NCBI GenBank assembly: GCA_029204225.1
Contig: CM055097.1
Span: 12,171,777-12,235,776, forward strand
Direction of reading: 5' to 3'
Origin: Diphasiastrum complanatum
Lineage: Eukaryota; Streptophyta; Lycopodiopsida; Lycopodiales; Lycopodiaceae
DNA length: 64,000 bases
In this document: positions 22,263-34,080 of the stretch, in pieces
Layout of the letters: every line of letters starts with the position of its first letter
Numbering within the stretch: position 1 is the stretch's first letter
Made by a program: the position numbers and the translations under genes
Notes under the pieces: generated by a model
Told to the model about the DNA's origin: nothing
Databases searched by the model: none
What the model saw: the letters and a program-made list of their open reading frames with translations, nothing else

Positions 22263-22785
22263 ATGGCATCTATAGGAGATTGTCTCTTTCAAGCTAGTGA
22301 AAGACTATACACCTTTAACTATTCAGTTTGGAAGGATAGGATAGAATCCTTGTTGATTCTCTATGGTGTAATGGATATTGTAACCGGAACTGAAGTTGAG
22401 CCTGCAGCTTTTGATGAGGCTCAAAGATTCAAGAAGAGAGCAAGAATTGCTCTACATATCATCAAATTGAACATCTCTAATGAGATGTTGAGAGAGGCGA
22501 TTCAGGCCAAGTCTGACAATTTTCAGACTCAAAACAATTCGTTGAAACAGCAACTTTTGGCTGCAAATCAACATAATGTCGTGCTCCACAAGCAATTGTA
22601 TTATATCTTCAGATCGTTACTGTAAAGAAATCACTCTACGAAGTGATTCAGATGAAGATACCAAGTTTACCAAGGAGCTGTTCGATGGAACATTACTCCC
22701 GGTTAAGTTAGAAGAATTCAGCAACTTACCAGTTGGCTGCTATACCAAATTGAAAGAAGACTTGCTCTTGATCGAAGCTCAATAG
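22263..22785 (+). pseudogene. Ty1/copia gag, N-terminal part
   Basis: The frame starts MASIGDCLFQASERLYTFNY and continues SVWKDRIESLLILYGVMDIV, then G-T-E-V-E-P. This is the gag N-terminus of copia elements (L-x-G-x-N-Y-x-x-W-K-x-R-x-x-x-L-L ... W-x-x-V-x-G). A frame change near 22,600 leads to an unrelated-looking stretch up to 22,785. The start fits because it follows an LTR, primer site and leader on the same strand. Zinc knuckle, protease and integrase are absent. The RT/RNase H part at 24,262-25,170, on the same strand, may belong to the same element. Confidence 0.75.
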
Positions 22786-24261
22786 GACTTGGAGCTTGCT
22801 CAAAAGTTATATGAAGAACTGAATCATTCATGAATATTCATTCGTGTCTTTGTCGTGGTGATGTTTCTATGGGATGCTGACTTTTTGAAGTTTAAAGATG
22901 TTTTGAAGTTTGATTCCAGTTTTCATCAGCAATTCAAAGATCAACTCAAAACAACCTATTCAATTAAAAGAAACAGCAAGACATATATTCTCTAAGATGA
23001 AGAAATATCTAAAGGACGAAATACACGAAGAAATATCTTTTCGCCTCAACAAAAATTTGACAAACAAGAATGTTTCTCGAATACTCCTTGAAATAAAGAT
23101 GATATGTTCACGAGGACATTTCACATTTGAGGAAGGGGATATGTGATGCCACGAAAATGTTAAATATTGAATATCAACATAAATATGACATGATATACTC
23201 GAAAATGAAGATATGAGCTGGATAAGTATAAATCATGAAGAGGCCTAAGTCATTTTTTGGGAATATATCTCCTAAGTACTTGCCTTGTAATTAAGGACAA
23301 GACCTTTTAAAGGAAGAGACATTGTCTTGGATAACCTTTACTAGGTTGTCCATATGAAACGACTAGATACGAAAAGACATGATAAACTAGAGTAACTTTA
23401 ACTCATAGTTAAATATACCTCCTATGGTATAGGTGAACGTATTTTTAGTCTAATCGTTAACTAGACCCTTTTGCGGGAGCGACACACCTGTTGTTTTAGA
23501 GGTGTGTTTGTTCGCCCCATAGAACATATATTGATCTCACACTTCAGTCTTGATCATCAAGAGAGAAGAGTTTATGCTTATGTAAGAGATTGAAGAAGTG
23601 AATAGAGTTTTGTGAGTTATTCTCTCTTATCTATGTCCTCTGCACTGTTGAGTGTGAGTGATCTGGAGTCTACTAACAATCTCTAACGCATTTCATGAAT
23701 TTCTCTCTGATCAGACAGATGCTCTAGTGCATTACAGTCGTTTGCTGTGTTTTCGTAAAGCATGCTCTAAAGAACTGTCTTTAAACCATCTTATTCGTTT
23801 GTCGCGAATACTTTCTTTTCGGCACTCGAATAATGACTATCTTTGGTACAGTCTAGCACGATCATTGAATAAAGCTGTATGTATACATATGAGATGACAG
23901 TCCCTGTCTGAAGAATTGAGTCTCTGATCTGTCTTCCTGATTGGCATTGACATAACTTTCTAACGTATTATAAAGCTCTTCGTGTTCTTTAGCCATTAAG
24001 TTGGACTTTAGTTGTTAAGGACTTCTGTTTAAAAATGAATAGTTCGCGAATGCGATTAATTAATTGTCTGCACAGTCGCGAATACATCGAACAATTATCG
24101 ATTATCTGTTGACACCTTAATCAACCAGAGTGTAGTACCGCTGTACTACTCTGATAACATCTCATCTGTAGAATGTGCTTCATCCAATTCGATACAGGCT
24201 AGATTGTTGTTCTGAATTTATTAACACTACCCATCCCAAATATAAGTAATACTGGTTACTT
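22786..24261. other. No recognisable gene; possible inserted LTR
   Basis: A purine tract (GAGGAAGGGGATA) followed by TGTGATGCCACG near 23,145 looks like a polypurine tract and LTR start, but no 3' end or partner was found. No domain is present in any frame to 24,261. Confidence 0.35.
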
Positions 24262-25170
24262 TTTAATGTCTGTCGACAACTAGAATAACACTTGAAATCT
24301 CTGCTTTCATCAAAATTTGAGATGACTGATTTAGGCCCAGTCCATTACCTACTTGTTGGAGATTCACAGAGATTGCGCAGACAGAAGAATAACTATAAGC
24401 CAAGAATCCTACTTGACCAATGTACTTTGCAGATATGGCATGGAGGACTGCAAGCCCATAGACACACCTATGGATCCAGGAGCTAAGTTGTCCAAAGACA
24501 TGTGTCCCAAAACTCAAGTAGATCAGCAAGAAATGTGCAGGTATCCTTACCAGTCTGTCATAGGATCTATTATGCATTCTATGATCTACACACGACCTGA
24601 TCTAGCATATGCAGTAAGCACATTGTCTCAGTACATGTCCAATCTAGGCCTACAACACTGGAAAGCTCTGCAAAAAATACTGAGGTACATTCAAGCTATA
24701 AAGCACTATGCATTGAGCTATAATGGCAATATAGAAGCTGCACTCACATTGACCACTTATTCAGACTCAGATTGGGCAGGAGACGTGGATACCAGAATAT
24801 CCACATTAAGCTACATTTGTTTCCTCACAGGAGGACCCATCTCATGGAACAACAAAAAGTAGAAATGTATTTCTCTGTCCTCCACAGAATCTGAATATGT
24901 TACAGCTACGTCAGTAGTGAAGGAGATTTTATGGCTTAGAAGACTCTTATAGGATCTGAGATTCTCACAATTTGCTCCAACTATACTCCAGTGCAACAAT
25001 CAGAGTTGTATAGCTCTATTGTTGAACCGATGAACTCACATAAGGACAAACATATAGAGGTTTAATTTCATTTTTTTAGAGAACGAAGTCGTTGCACTAA
25101 GTTATTGTCACACAAACAGTATGATGGTTGACATTCTGACAAAACCATTGTCAAGAGATCAACATTCTAG
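24262..25170 (+). pseudogene. Ty1/copia RT C-terminus and RNase H
   Basis: The sequence encodes FEMTDLGPVHYLL, then (frame change at about 24,355) RRITISQESYLTNVLCRYGM, KPIDTPMDPGAKLSK and PYQSVIGSIMHSMIYTRPDL. SDSDWAGDVDTR, GPISWNNKK, SSTESEYVTATSVVKE and MVDILTKPLSRDQH follow. This is the usual copia order: RT thumb, then the RNase H box Y-x-D-x-D-W-A-G-D, then the SSTESEY box. The YVDD catalytic box is missing upstream. Stops after NNKK and a few further nonsense codons show it is inactive. It is the longest continuous copia reading frame in the left half of the window. Confidence 0.9.
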
Positions 25171-25199
25171 AATATCAATAAAATTGATATTAATAATAA

Positions 25200-25680
25200 G
25201 GGTGTCTAGATCATAAATTTGTTCATTATCGGTCAGAGGATTATAAGTACAATCATCTTGATGTTGAGCACAAGAATCGGCATTCACACAATCAATGGTA
25301 GCTAAACTATGACTCCAATTTATGATATCAGTAGATTCAACATAATGACCTTTTTCGTGGGTGGACTGGTATGGCTCAAATATTGAATTAATAGTAGAAG
25401 ATCCTTCGTCATGAAACCATGCAGGTTTGAGTTTGCCAAATGAATCGATGGTATTAGACTTGTCTCTATTTCCAAAGGTGACTCGACCTTTGCTCCAATA
25501 ATGAATGATTCTTGCATTGGTAAGCCATGGACGACCTAGTAGTAACTCATATGAATAGGCATTGCTAGGAATGTCGAGTACAATGAGGTCTATAAAAACT
25601 TCAGACCTCCTAGTTTGATCAACACTTGTGGAAGGAAATCGGTAGGTCGGACCACACTTTGATCAACCATCCTAAGCTAA
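25200..25680 (-). pseudogene. Ty3/gypsy protease C-terminal region
   Basis: On the minus strand a frame encodes DLIVLDIPSNAYSYELLLGR, then PWLTNARIIHYWSKGRVTFG. The L-L-G-R-P-W-L motif, followed by a short beta-rich stretch, is typical of the C-terminal part of gypsy aspartic proteases just before reverse transcriptase. The catalytic D-S/T-G triad was not found. It lies 3' of the gag fragment at 25,930-26,850 on the same strand, so the two are parts of one gag-pro relic. Reverse transcriptase is absent. Confidence 0.7.
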
Positions 25681-25929
25681 CAAGTGGGTTTGGTAAGTTT
25701 GTCTCTCAGATTTCATTCTATCATGAGGGAGGTGAAAATGATGTTGACACCAAAACCTCCATCTAGTACAGCTAGGACTTCGCAAGATTGGCAATGGGTA
25801 GCTAGGATTTTGATATTGCCCCTTTCACTGAGTGGATTTGTGAGGTGTAATGGCATTTCAGGCAACTCATCATGGGTGGTGGTGTCAGTGGATTGGATTT
25901 GTTGTTTCCATTTTCTCGCATGTTTCTAG

Positions 25930-26850
25930 AGAACGTGGAAAGGGAGAGTCACATTGGCTTGTAATAAATCCTCCCAAACTTTAGTACCTTCAAGAGTTTT
26001 GTTCTCAAAAGACGTGTGAGGTACTTTATGGGAGGTGGAAGATTGTTGGTCTACATTGTGAATTTGTTGGCGATACTGGTGGTGCAGCCTAATTTCTTCA
26101 GATGAGTAAGGATAGACAATGGGTGTCAAATCTTCACTTGGAGGGACATATGCTGCTGGGTTTTGATGGGTGGAATTGTAGGGATTTGGCGTTGGGTTTG
26201 TGTACAAGTCAAAGCCCATGCTGGATGAGTTTCGACTGGCAATGTTTCTACTTGCATGGAATAGACAGAAGCAGCTGGTTTAGATCGAGAAGGACAATCC
26301 TTCACATGATGTTCAATGCCGCAATTTTCACAAGCTGGTGGAAAGAAAAGTTTATCTGGACAACAAATACTAGGATGTTTACCTGCGCAGATAAAACATC
26401 CTTGTATGGTGGAAATTTGATGCGTGGCAAACACAACTTGTTAGGATCATAGGTCTGGGCATTGGGGTCAACCGCTTGAGCATTAGGATCATACGTATAA
26501 TACACAACTCTCTTAGTGGTGTATCTCGGTTGAGTAGTGTCTTCCACATAATAAGTTGCTGGATCGATGATATTGGGATCAAGATAATAGACATCTTGTT
26601 GTGGAGCAGGTTGGTTAACGACAAATTGTTGACGTGGTTGGTACTGGTTTGGTGCAGTTGGTCGTGGTTGGTATACCCCTGGTCGTGGAATGGACTGTTG
26701 TGGAGGGTAGGGATGGTATGCTCAATACATGGGTCTGGGTGCTGATGGAAAATGATTTCGCAGTTGAGGGCACTCATTAGTAGTGTGATGCTGTGAACAG
26801 ATTGGACAGTAGACATTTTCTCTTGTTGGAAAAGATTTTTCAGCAATATT
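25930..26850 (-). pseudogene. Ty3/gypsy gag with two zinc knuckles
   Basis: On the minus strand, in different frames, there are two cysteine-histidine boxes: VYCPICSQHHTTNECP near 26,810 and CENCGIEHHVKDCPSRSK near 26,310. A third cysteine cluster is CFICAGKHPSICCP. Long Pro/Tyr/Thr-rich linkers lie between them. Nucleocapsid-type knuckles bind the element RNA. The spacing (C-x2-C-x3-H) is one residue short of the standard C-x2-C-x4-H, and frames change near 26,400-26,500, so the gene is probably broken. The protease fragment at 25,200-25,680 follows downstream. Confidence 0.7.
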
Positions 26851-27350
26851 TTTTATGGCGGTTTGGAAATTAGCAATGAGTTTATCCATATAAGTTTTGT
26901 TGGTGTATGATGGTGGTTTGCGTGGTCTACGATTGATTGCGACTGTAGTGACGGAAGTAGAATACGAGAGATGATTACGATGTAAAAGATTTCTCTACCA
27001 ACAGTAAAGAAAAACAATTATGAACACAGTGATTACTACAATTTTAGGAACGTGGATTGATTAGAGAATGGAATCAAAAGCTTGTTGTCCTTTTGGGTTA
27101 TCAGAGTAGGAGTCTGAGACTGCCGCAACAGTAATATTGCGAAGCATTAGGCATCTTGGACGGCCATGCGATCCTCTGTTTCTGATGACTGTGTTTGTGT
27201 GTAAGAGAGTGAGAGACAATTGCATTCAACAAGAACGTAAAGATTGAACAGTAGCGAATCTGTATACAGAAAAGGAATTGAAACACAATACAATAGCGTT
27301 GATAAGCGCATGCTCCTACTTACAGACTCAAAAACAATAGCTACAGTTCT

Positions 27351-27353
<3 letters not shown>
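26851..27353. other. No recognisable gene
   Basis: Upstream flank of the gag relic. No domain and no LTR boundary recognised. Confidence 0.4.

Positions 27354-27434
<81 letters not shown>
27354..27434. repeat. (CT)n microsatellite
   Basis: About forty uninterrupted CT units. Confidence 0.98.
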
Positions 27435-27438
<4 letters not shown>

Positions 27439-27760
27439 AATCACTCACTCTAAGGAGCTAGCTACTTAAGACCTTTTGGTCGTTTGATTGCTCTGTGCAT
27501 CTACAAATTGTTCAACTCACTACTCTCTGACTAGCTTCACTTCGCTCAGATGTATGTATATATATAGCTATCAGAGAATCTCTTATGCTAATTACAAAGA
27601 TGATTAACAACTATTAAACAAGATCCGTAGAACAATTATTAGAGCGTCGTGAGGCAAGAAGAAGAAGTAACATATCCTTCATATGCGTCGGGAGAGTGAA
27701 GGACATTGGGCCGTTGTGGTCGTAATGTTCAATCGCTGATCGTTTGCTTCCTTCGTTGGT
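27435..27760. other. Spacer, nothing seen
   Basis: No supported gene. Confidence 0.3.
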
Positions 27761-28037
27761 AACCGTAAGTGATAACTTACAGAGCTAAACGATGAGATGG
27801 GTCAATTGTTGCTAGTTGGGAGCTTGCAAGTTGTTTGTCGTTCGGTTGATAGTCGTAGGTAAGTTACTTACGATGTTTGATGTGGGTTCACAAACTCCAT
27901 CGGAGATATTTTTCGGTGACTTTGATCATGACTCTTTCCATCGTAGGAGATCGTAAGAAGGTCACTTATAGTGGTCGACGAGATTTCAAGTTCCGTTGCT
28001 ATTGAAGATTCCGCAAGTGCTCGTAGATAGTAACCTA
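27761..28037. repeat. Series of four short GTAAGT/ACTTAC hairpins
   Basis: Imperfect palindromes occur at about 27,764-27,780 (CGTAAGTGATAACTTAC), 27,854-27,872 (CGTAGGTAAGTTACTTACG), 27,952-27,970 and 28,022-28,039, spaced about 70-100 bp apart. They may be an iterated protein-binding site or part of an LTR. No gene overlaps them. Confidence 0.6.
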
Positions 28038-28269
28038 CAATTTTTAACAACTCCCTGATGTTTGCAGTTCGTTGCCTTCACAAGTTTAAGTCGTGTTTCT
28101 CCGTAAACGTCAATTTAATAGTGCTCTTCGGTTAGACCGTAGGCATGCGATAGCTTTGCGATTTTGCCTGTTCTATCTTTGCGTGTATCTTGAGAGATGA
28201 AGGAGGGCGAGGGGATGAGTAGAAGAAGATTAAACTCCAACACTCCCCCTTAAGTTTCTAGCTACAGAT

Positions 28270-28683
28270 CTGGACTCAAGTTGAGATTTAACATGTTAAA
28301 TGTTGCATGGCTACCTACTGATGTCTGTGAGGAGGAAACAATTTTCCAAATCGACGACAAAATCCTCCATGATGAGCCACCACTTTCTCATCCGCACACC
28401 TCACCAGCCCATGATGTGCTTGCATATTTTAAGGACTATACGATGGAGGATGTAACCATCCAATTACCCCCAAACGGTAATTCACTCTACGAAGGCCCTG
28501 CCTGAACCGTCACTCTCTCCTTGAGTGAGCCAAATGAAAGTAACAAATACATTGTCCACATCGGGGCTCATCTCAATCGGTAACAATGCAGAAGGCTTGA
28601 AAAGCATCTGCGCAAATATCAACATGTCTTTGCTTGGTCCTATAAAGACATGAAAGGAGTCTCACCCCAGGAGGTAGTTGTGC
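28270..28683 (+). pseudogene. Ty3/gypsy pol fragment upstream of RT
   Basis: Across frames it encodes MLNVAWLPTDV, YTMEDVTIQLPPNGNSLYEG, then SNKYIVHIGA and LRKYQHVFAWSYKDMKGVSP. H-x-F-A-W-S-Y-x-D-M-x-G is a hallmark of the linker between protease and reverse transcriptase in Tat/Ogre-like plant gypsy elements. The RT should follow, but the similarity stops exactly where a copia LTR begins at 28,684, so a later insertion or recombination cut the element. Confidence 0.8.
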
Positions 28684-29219
28684 TGTCATGTACTATTAGT
28701 ACATCCATGCTTATACATGCAAGATAATATCCAATGTAAGATTTGTAGGCCCAAAAGGAGCTATTAGCCTTAAGAACAAGACAGTTCTCTCTTTAGGCCC
28801 CTCAAAGTAATTAATAAGGATAATAGGCCAACAAGGGCCCAATCTAGTTTAAATAATACTTAACAAGGGCTAACCATCCCGCAAGATAGTTAAGTTAAGT
28901 TAAGTAAGAGCATTGTCTATAACTAGGCAAGAGACATTATTTTGTGGATCTTTTGGCTCATTTGCAAGTGAGAGTTCTAGCTTCCTTGTGAATGCAAGCC
29001 ACAGGGATCTCCATTGCTAGGTCTCATGTGCCCTATCCACATGAATCAATGCTCCATTTCCATTGATTGTACTATTTATTTCATTGCTAATGTGATTCTA
29101 TGATGATCTCCATGTTTCTAGCTTTTCTATTGATATGCTATCATGAATGTCTTGTTATCTTCGTACTTCTAGCTTTACTTCATTGATATTGCTATTAGTT
29201 TGGGGTTTGGCACATGACA
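28684..29219 (+). repeat. Copia LTR (536 bp), plus orientation
   Basis: It begins TGTCATGTACT and ends GGCACATGACA, giving TG...CA ends in a short inverted TGTCATGT/ACATGACA. A primer binding site follows at 29,225. An inverted second copy lies at 57,604-58,138, which fixes both boundaries. I saw no matching 5-bp target duplication. Confidence 0.92.
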
Positions 29220-29224
29220 TTTCT

Positions 29225-29236
29225 TGGTATCAGAGC
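29225..29236 (+). other. Copia primer binding site (tRNA-iMet)
   Basis: TGGTATCAGAGC, five bases after the LTR end. The leader that follows (to about 29,580) has no gene. Confidence 0.88.
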
Positions 29237-29689
29237 ATAGAACCATCATTAATGATGATTCTATGTGAAGATCATTAGATTTGATGAGTTTATTGTTTTT
29301 ATAGCTTTCTTTTTGCTAATTTCTAGCTTTTGAATTTTCAGGTCTGTTCAGACTCATTTTTGGCATATAAATTTGTGTTTTATTTCTAATTTGATTTTGT
29401 ACACTTTTAGAGCTTTGTTTTAGCTTTCATTTGCACCATTTTTCAAGCAATTTGGGTAAGGGATGCAAGCGTTATTGCAATTTTACCAAAAGCTATCAAA
29501 ATAGGTGATTACAAGTTCATTTTCACTTTGTTTGAATTTTTTAGATTTCTCAAAATGAAATTACACTGTACATATAGTTGTTCACTCAGGCAACCCATGC
29601 ATGACCCAGGTTGTCGTTGGCGGGACGCGTGTCCCGTCGACTTGCCTCGTGGCGAGGCCAACTGATCCTTATCAACTGATAGGACCCAC
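29237..29689 (+). other. Copia leader, then junction
   Basis: An AT-rich leader with repeated CTAGCTTT-type words runs to about 29,580. Then a GC-richer patch (29,590-29,680) has no recognisable content. Confidence 0.4.
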
Positions 29690-29955
29690 AGTACATTAAC
29701 ACAATGATTCTACTTTGATTCTCCCTTAAAGTAGAGTCTACTTTTGATACAGTCATATACATAGCTTTAAAGTCAACAAACTTTAAGTACAGAAAGCTTT
29801 GATCTAAACATATCAAACTTTTCTCCAACAAGTGGCTTAGTGAAAATATCAGCTGGTTGTTCTTTTGTGCTACAATGAACAACATAAATTTCACGACTCA
29901 GCAGCCTCTCATGTATAAAGTGATACTGAATCTTAGCATCCATTCATCTTAATAG
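29690..29955 (-). pseudogene. Ty1/copia RNase H, extreme C-terminus
   Basis: On the minus strand the shifted frames encode DAKIQYHFIHERLLSREI, then VVHCSTKEQPADIFTKPL and EKFDMFRSKLSVLKV. This is the end of copia RNase H (H-I-x-x-R-Y-H-F-I-R-E ... Q-x-A-D-I-F-T-K-P-L). It points toward the copia LTR at 28,684-29,219 but in the opposite orientation, so it belongs to a different copy. Only the last 80-90 residues remain. Confidence 0.85.
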
Positions 29956-30079
29956 ACTTGTCTGTCTCTTGTGATAGTTGGAGATCCAATCAAATGAAGA
30001 ACTATACTCAAGCATCTACAGACCATAAACTGTAGAATAACATCCACTAAAATAATTAAATTCTCCACAAATAAAATAC
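29956..30079. other. Short spacer
   Basis: Nothing recognised. Confidence 0.3.
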
Positions 30080-30720
30080 TTACCTCGTGAGAATGTTTGT
30101 GGGATCCATAGGTTCTCAAATGAAATACTAGAGTAGAGAGATCCAAAACATTGATCTGAATTCTAACTCAAACAATAGATCAAGAAATAATCATCACACT
30201 TAAGAATCATCACCATTTCTTATAATCCTCTAACAATAATTAAGTATCTATTAATGATCTGTCAATCATAAATATTTAGATTCGTTAATCATAATTTTCT
30301 GGAATTCAAAACCATACTTAATCGTTTATAGGATACTGGAGTATATGTCCAACATAAGTCAAGAAAAGTAAGAATCATTCCAAAATCTTTCCACTAAGAA
30401 AATACTGGATTTAGGAATATTCTTCAAACAAGATTTTTTAATTGAAGTGCAAGATTCAAGTTCTATAAACCATTGGTAATTAAATACTGAATGCATACCA
30501 AAATGACAATCATCTTCAACTACAAAAACCTTTAGATTACAATCTAGAATCAAATCTAGATACCCAAAGTCCTGCTGAATATCAATTCAGTTATTATTCT
30601 TGGATTCATTATGATTCATTATCCAATTGAGCGCTCTGGGATACAATCACTAATGAGCTGAGTCTATTCCTTAACTAAGGAATACTTCATGCCAAGAATA
30701 CTGTATATCCAATGCACATA
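30080..30720 (-). repeat. Diverged repeat, inverted partner of 6.8-7.3 kb
   Basis: The reverse complement shares ordered blocks with 6,780-7,330, including TTTATGATTGACAGATCAT and GATGATTCTTAAG. Non-coding. Confidence 0.55.
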
Positions 30721-31257
30721 ATTTTTAATTGATGAACCCAAATGATTCACTAATCATGCGTCTTACAAGCAATATAAATCAAAACTATCAGTAGCATCAT
30801 TATTATCCAACACAACCAATATGTCCACCGAGCTGTTGATGGAACAGATGACAAAGCTACACAAGCAGTAGATGGAACAACTGACGTCCTAGTTTGATCA
30901 GAAACTGAAGGCCTTGCAGGGGGCTGTAGCACCAAATTCAAATCAACCGGAGCAGAACCAGTTGTAGTATCCCCATCGAGAAAATGTATGGTGTACAATT
31001 TTCACTCAAAACCATACAACTAATGAGTGTCCAGTCTTAAAGCAAAATCTGAAATTGACACAAAGATTTTGCCATTTGTGCAACGCATCATCGCAAGAGA
31101 CGACATTTTGCCCATTTAACCCCCGGATCATACAACAGAAGAGGAGTCCTTATCAGACTTCTTATCCTTATCATTAAGGGGCACCAAATGTGGCACCGAG
31201 GTATGGTGTGCCAAACAATCAGCAGCGCATGCTCCACCAGGGCTAGCCAACCATCAA
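30721..31257. other. No recognisable gene
   Basis: A minus-strand frame (30,750-30,998) ends in a hydrophobic stretch but has no recognisable family. Confidence 0.35.
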
Positions 31258-31635
31258 GTGGCCCATGTGAACTTGACAACAGCAAAGCACGAAGTACCAG
31301 CACCACCTCAACCTAAGCAACAACAATGGTACGAGCTGGATGAACCCTTTGTAGATCCTGCCATTAATGAATATTATGCAACCTATGCAGCTCAACCTCA
31401 GCGTCAGGGAGGAAGGAATTATGGCTACTACAGATGCGGTGAAGGCCATAGAATTGCCAAATGTCCATACAAGGGACAGTACACATCCTTCTGTCGAGAA
31501 TGCGGCTGTTGGACACTATTACAAGACATTAAGGCCTGGAACGAGTGCGCCACTAAACCTAATCACAGATACAACCTACAACAGTTCCAGGAGGGTTGCC
31601 ACCAGAAAAACAACACCCTCAAGCCCCAGTGCTAG
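31258..31635 (+). pseudogene. Ty3/gypsy gag C-terminal fragment
   Basis: A frame of 125 residues begins MAHVNLTTAKHEVPAPPQPK and contains QRQGGRNYGYYRCGEGHRIA followed by K-C-P. This resembles the plant gypsy gag zinc knuckle C-Y-R-C-G-E-x-G-H-x-x-x-x-C, with the first cysteine replaced by tyrosine and one residue missing. A second cysteine cluster (FCRECGCW) follows. A Gln-rich region precedes the knuckle, as in many gag proteins. Stops follow at 31,633. Confidence 0.6.
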
Positions 31636-31857
31636 TAGTCACGTGAGCACAAAAGCGGAAAGAAGTGGCACCCTCACCACCCCCCATCAGTATCAGAAGG
31701 TCAACCCTCAGCTACAGGACCGTATTCGAATGTGAGGAAAGAAGGAAGACAATATCAGAAGATACGCTATTGGGTGTAGAAAGCGCAAGAGGAAGAAAAA
31801 GCTCAAGCAAGAGACATACCTACAGAACCTCATGTTGCTGAAAAACTAGTACCACAA
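31636..31857. other. Degenerate continuation, nothing certain
   Basis: Probably gag-pro linker of the same relic. No domain. Confidence 0.3.
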
Positions 31858-32187
31858 GTGGGCTCACCATTGCGAACTGATCATAACGATCGGTTGCATC
31901 ATCACAAACCACCTTTCCACATGGTGGAGCCCGAGGATCCGCACACTGAAGTGCTTGCAAGTTTGCTAGCAAGCCGTGTTAGTTTATCCCTTGGAGAATT
32001 ACTGTGGATTGTGCCACAAGTCAAGAACTTTTTGGTTGAATGGGAACCAGTAACACCAGAGCCCATATACTGTGCGGGCTATGAAGAAACAAGTAACGTC
32101 CTCCACATCGGGGTAGCATGGGAAAGTGAAGAACACAACATCACCCTGCCGATTAAGCATAAGAGATTCGAGGACAAGGTCAAATAG
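31858..32187 (+). pseudogene. Possible gypsy gag-pro linker ORF
   Basis: An open frame of 109 residues includes FHMVEPEDPHTEVLASLLAS, then VSLSLGELLWIVPQVKNFLV. It resembles the stretch before the protease in Tat-like gypsy elements (L-L-x-S-P-x-x-L-S-x-x-D-L-L-x-x-S-P), which supports a link with the gag piece just upstream on the same strand. The catalytic D-S/T-G is not reached. Confidence 0.4.
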
Positions 32188-32999
32188 AAACATAAAGTGG
32201 ATATGGAGAATCTATGAATTTTCGTACATGTGATATCGAATTCAAGCTCAAGTAGACTATTAGAATAAGTGCACAGAAGCAAACGCGCTCGGAATCGATA
32301 TTGGAGAAGAGAAAAAAAAAAGTTTTTTTTTTTCGAGTATCGATTTCAAGGGCAAATAGGATAGCCAAACTTTTTGAATAGTCCACTTGTGCTCGAAAGC
32401 GATATTGCAAAAAAAACAAATTTAATTTAATTTTTTTTTAAATGACATAAAAAGACTTACGGGCCTTTCAAAATGAGGAAACTAAAAAAATTTACAGCAA
32501 AAATAACTTTAAAATTGAAATTTTGAAGTGCTTCTCTCTCACTAAGAGATACAAAGGAAAATTTCCAGAATTCTAGCAATTTTGACCCAGCTTCACTAAT
32601 TTGATCATAACTCTCTCAATATTGATCCAAGTCACAAAAACTCAGTACCTCTGAAAAGCTAAGAACAAGCTCTATTAGGGTATAAAATCAAATCAATAAT
32701 TGAACGTGATTTGAAATTCAAATTTACAACAGAACAGGTCTGAAAATTTTGAAAAAAGAAAACTAGTGAAACTAGAGCTAGAAATCAAGATTTGTCATAA
32801 CTTTTTGAATACTAATCCAAATGACATATCATATGAATCAAATTAAAGCTAAGACAATGCTCTAAAAGTGTATGTAAAGAAACTGGGATACTCAGAGTTG
32901 AGTTGCAATCATTCTATGTCTTAATGATTCTCCTAGAGAAGGCTAGTTGAATGAATTATCATATCTTAGAATTGGATTATAAGGATAGTTAGTACTTGG
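32188..32999. other. Copia-leader-like non-coding sequence (reverse)
   Basis: The reverse complement of 32,560-32,890 has the same word composition as copia leaders at 21.5 and 29.3 kb (CTAGC, AATTTTCAGACCTGTTC). No gene. Confidence 0.4.
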
Positions 33000-33250
33000 A
33001 AGGATTTTATGAATTGTCTACTAGAGTTTGTGGATAATTTCAGACTATAATTATTATTATTTTTCTTTAACTTTAATCTCCTAAGTTAGGAAATATTTCA
33101 CTCAGTGGTTCATGTAAGTGTTTTACATGAAGGTGATGTTACTAACTTGTAGCGAGTGTAACCTAGTTGAGAAATTTATCGCTAAGTGTACTTTTCAAAC
33201 TTGAGTTGTACTCCAGAACAGAGATTAACTATTGGAAATAGGTTTATCTC
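33000..33250 (+). pseudogene. Possible gypsy integrase C-terminal scrap
   Basis: A frame reads H-S-V-V-H-V-S-V-L-H-E-G-D-V, close to the H-P-V-F-H-V-S box near the end of gypsy integrases. It is shared with 7,600-7,840. An LTR-like start at 33,390 lies about 140 bp downstream, which is the expected arrangement. Confidence 0.35.
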
Positions 33251-33389
33251 TGGATACTTGTTTGATATAAAAGTCAGACTAAGGATAATGATTTTCTCGA
33301 TTAATATTGAAAGTTAAAGGAACCGTTCTGGTAATTCTTTCCTATTTTGAGGAGCTTCTAAGGATAGAAGCAATTTAAGGAGAGAAGAA

Positions 33390-33830
33390 TGTTATGGCCA
33401 TATTCGGTTAAGGACCTGGAATAGTCCTAATATGGTAGACCGGCCCACCAGTGTTTGGGATTATTGGTCACGCCGTGATTTAATTCCATGTCAAGGCCTG
33501 TTTGTGACTAATTACCTTGAGAGGATCCAGACACTCTAATTGAGACATATGGAGTATTGCATGCCTGTGTGACGGATATAGGCAGGAGGGCATGAAGAGA
33601 TGTGATCTATTTATAGTTGACCTGTATGGGGTTGCATAGTTTCATGCACAGGACTCTACTCTCTATATAATGAGGTAGAGATTCTCCCGTCGACATATTG
33701 GGTTTAGGTTACCAGGAGCTCTCTTTTCCTCTTGCTTTCACATGGCATGGATCCAGATTTGGCGGTTTGGCTCCATAGTCTCTCTTATTGTGTTCTTCTA
33801 TCCTCATCTTAGGGGTTATCCTTTAGGGTC
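33390..33830 (+). repeat. Probable gypsy LTR
   Basis: A purine-rich run (TTAAGGAGAGAAGAA) precedes TGTTATGGCC. A TATA-like CTATATAA lies at 33,663-33,670. No second copy was found, so the 3' boundary is approximate. Confidence 0.5.
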
Positions 33831-33834
33831 TTTA

Positions 33835-34080
33835 CAGACTCGATAGTAGAGTCATTACTGCATCGAAAATTCAATGATTGATCCGATTGCAGTCATCTAC
33901 TCCATAAGGTTTTTGAATGTGTTGAGATGGCTCGAAACACTATGTGCATCAGACATTCTTAATGTGATGAACTTCTTCATCAGATGAATTTTAGATGTAA
34001 CATCCCTGATATTATAGAGGGTTGCTAGGATGTCCCAAACATCCTTAGCGGTCTCTTACAAATTAGAACTTATGACATTG
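33835..34080 (-). pseudogene. Ty1/copia gag fragment, second copy
   Basis: Nucleotides parallel those of the gag pseudogene at 11,840-12,060 on the same strand, for example GACTCGATA-TAGAGTCAT and GGGTTGCTAGGATGTCCCA. The central part of a UBN2-type copia gag is encoded in broken frames. Confidence 0.7.
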
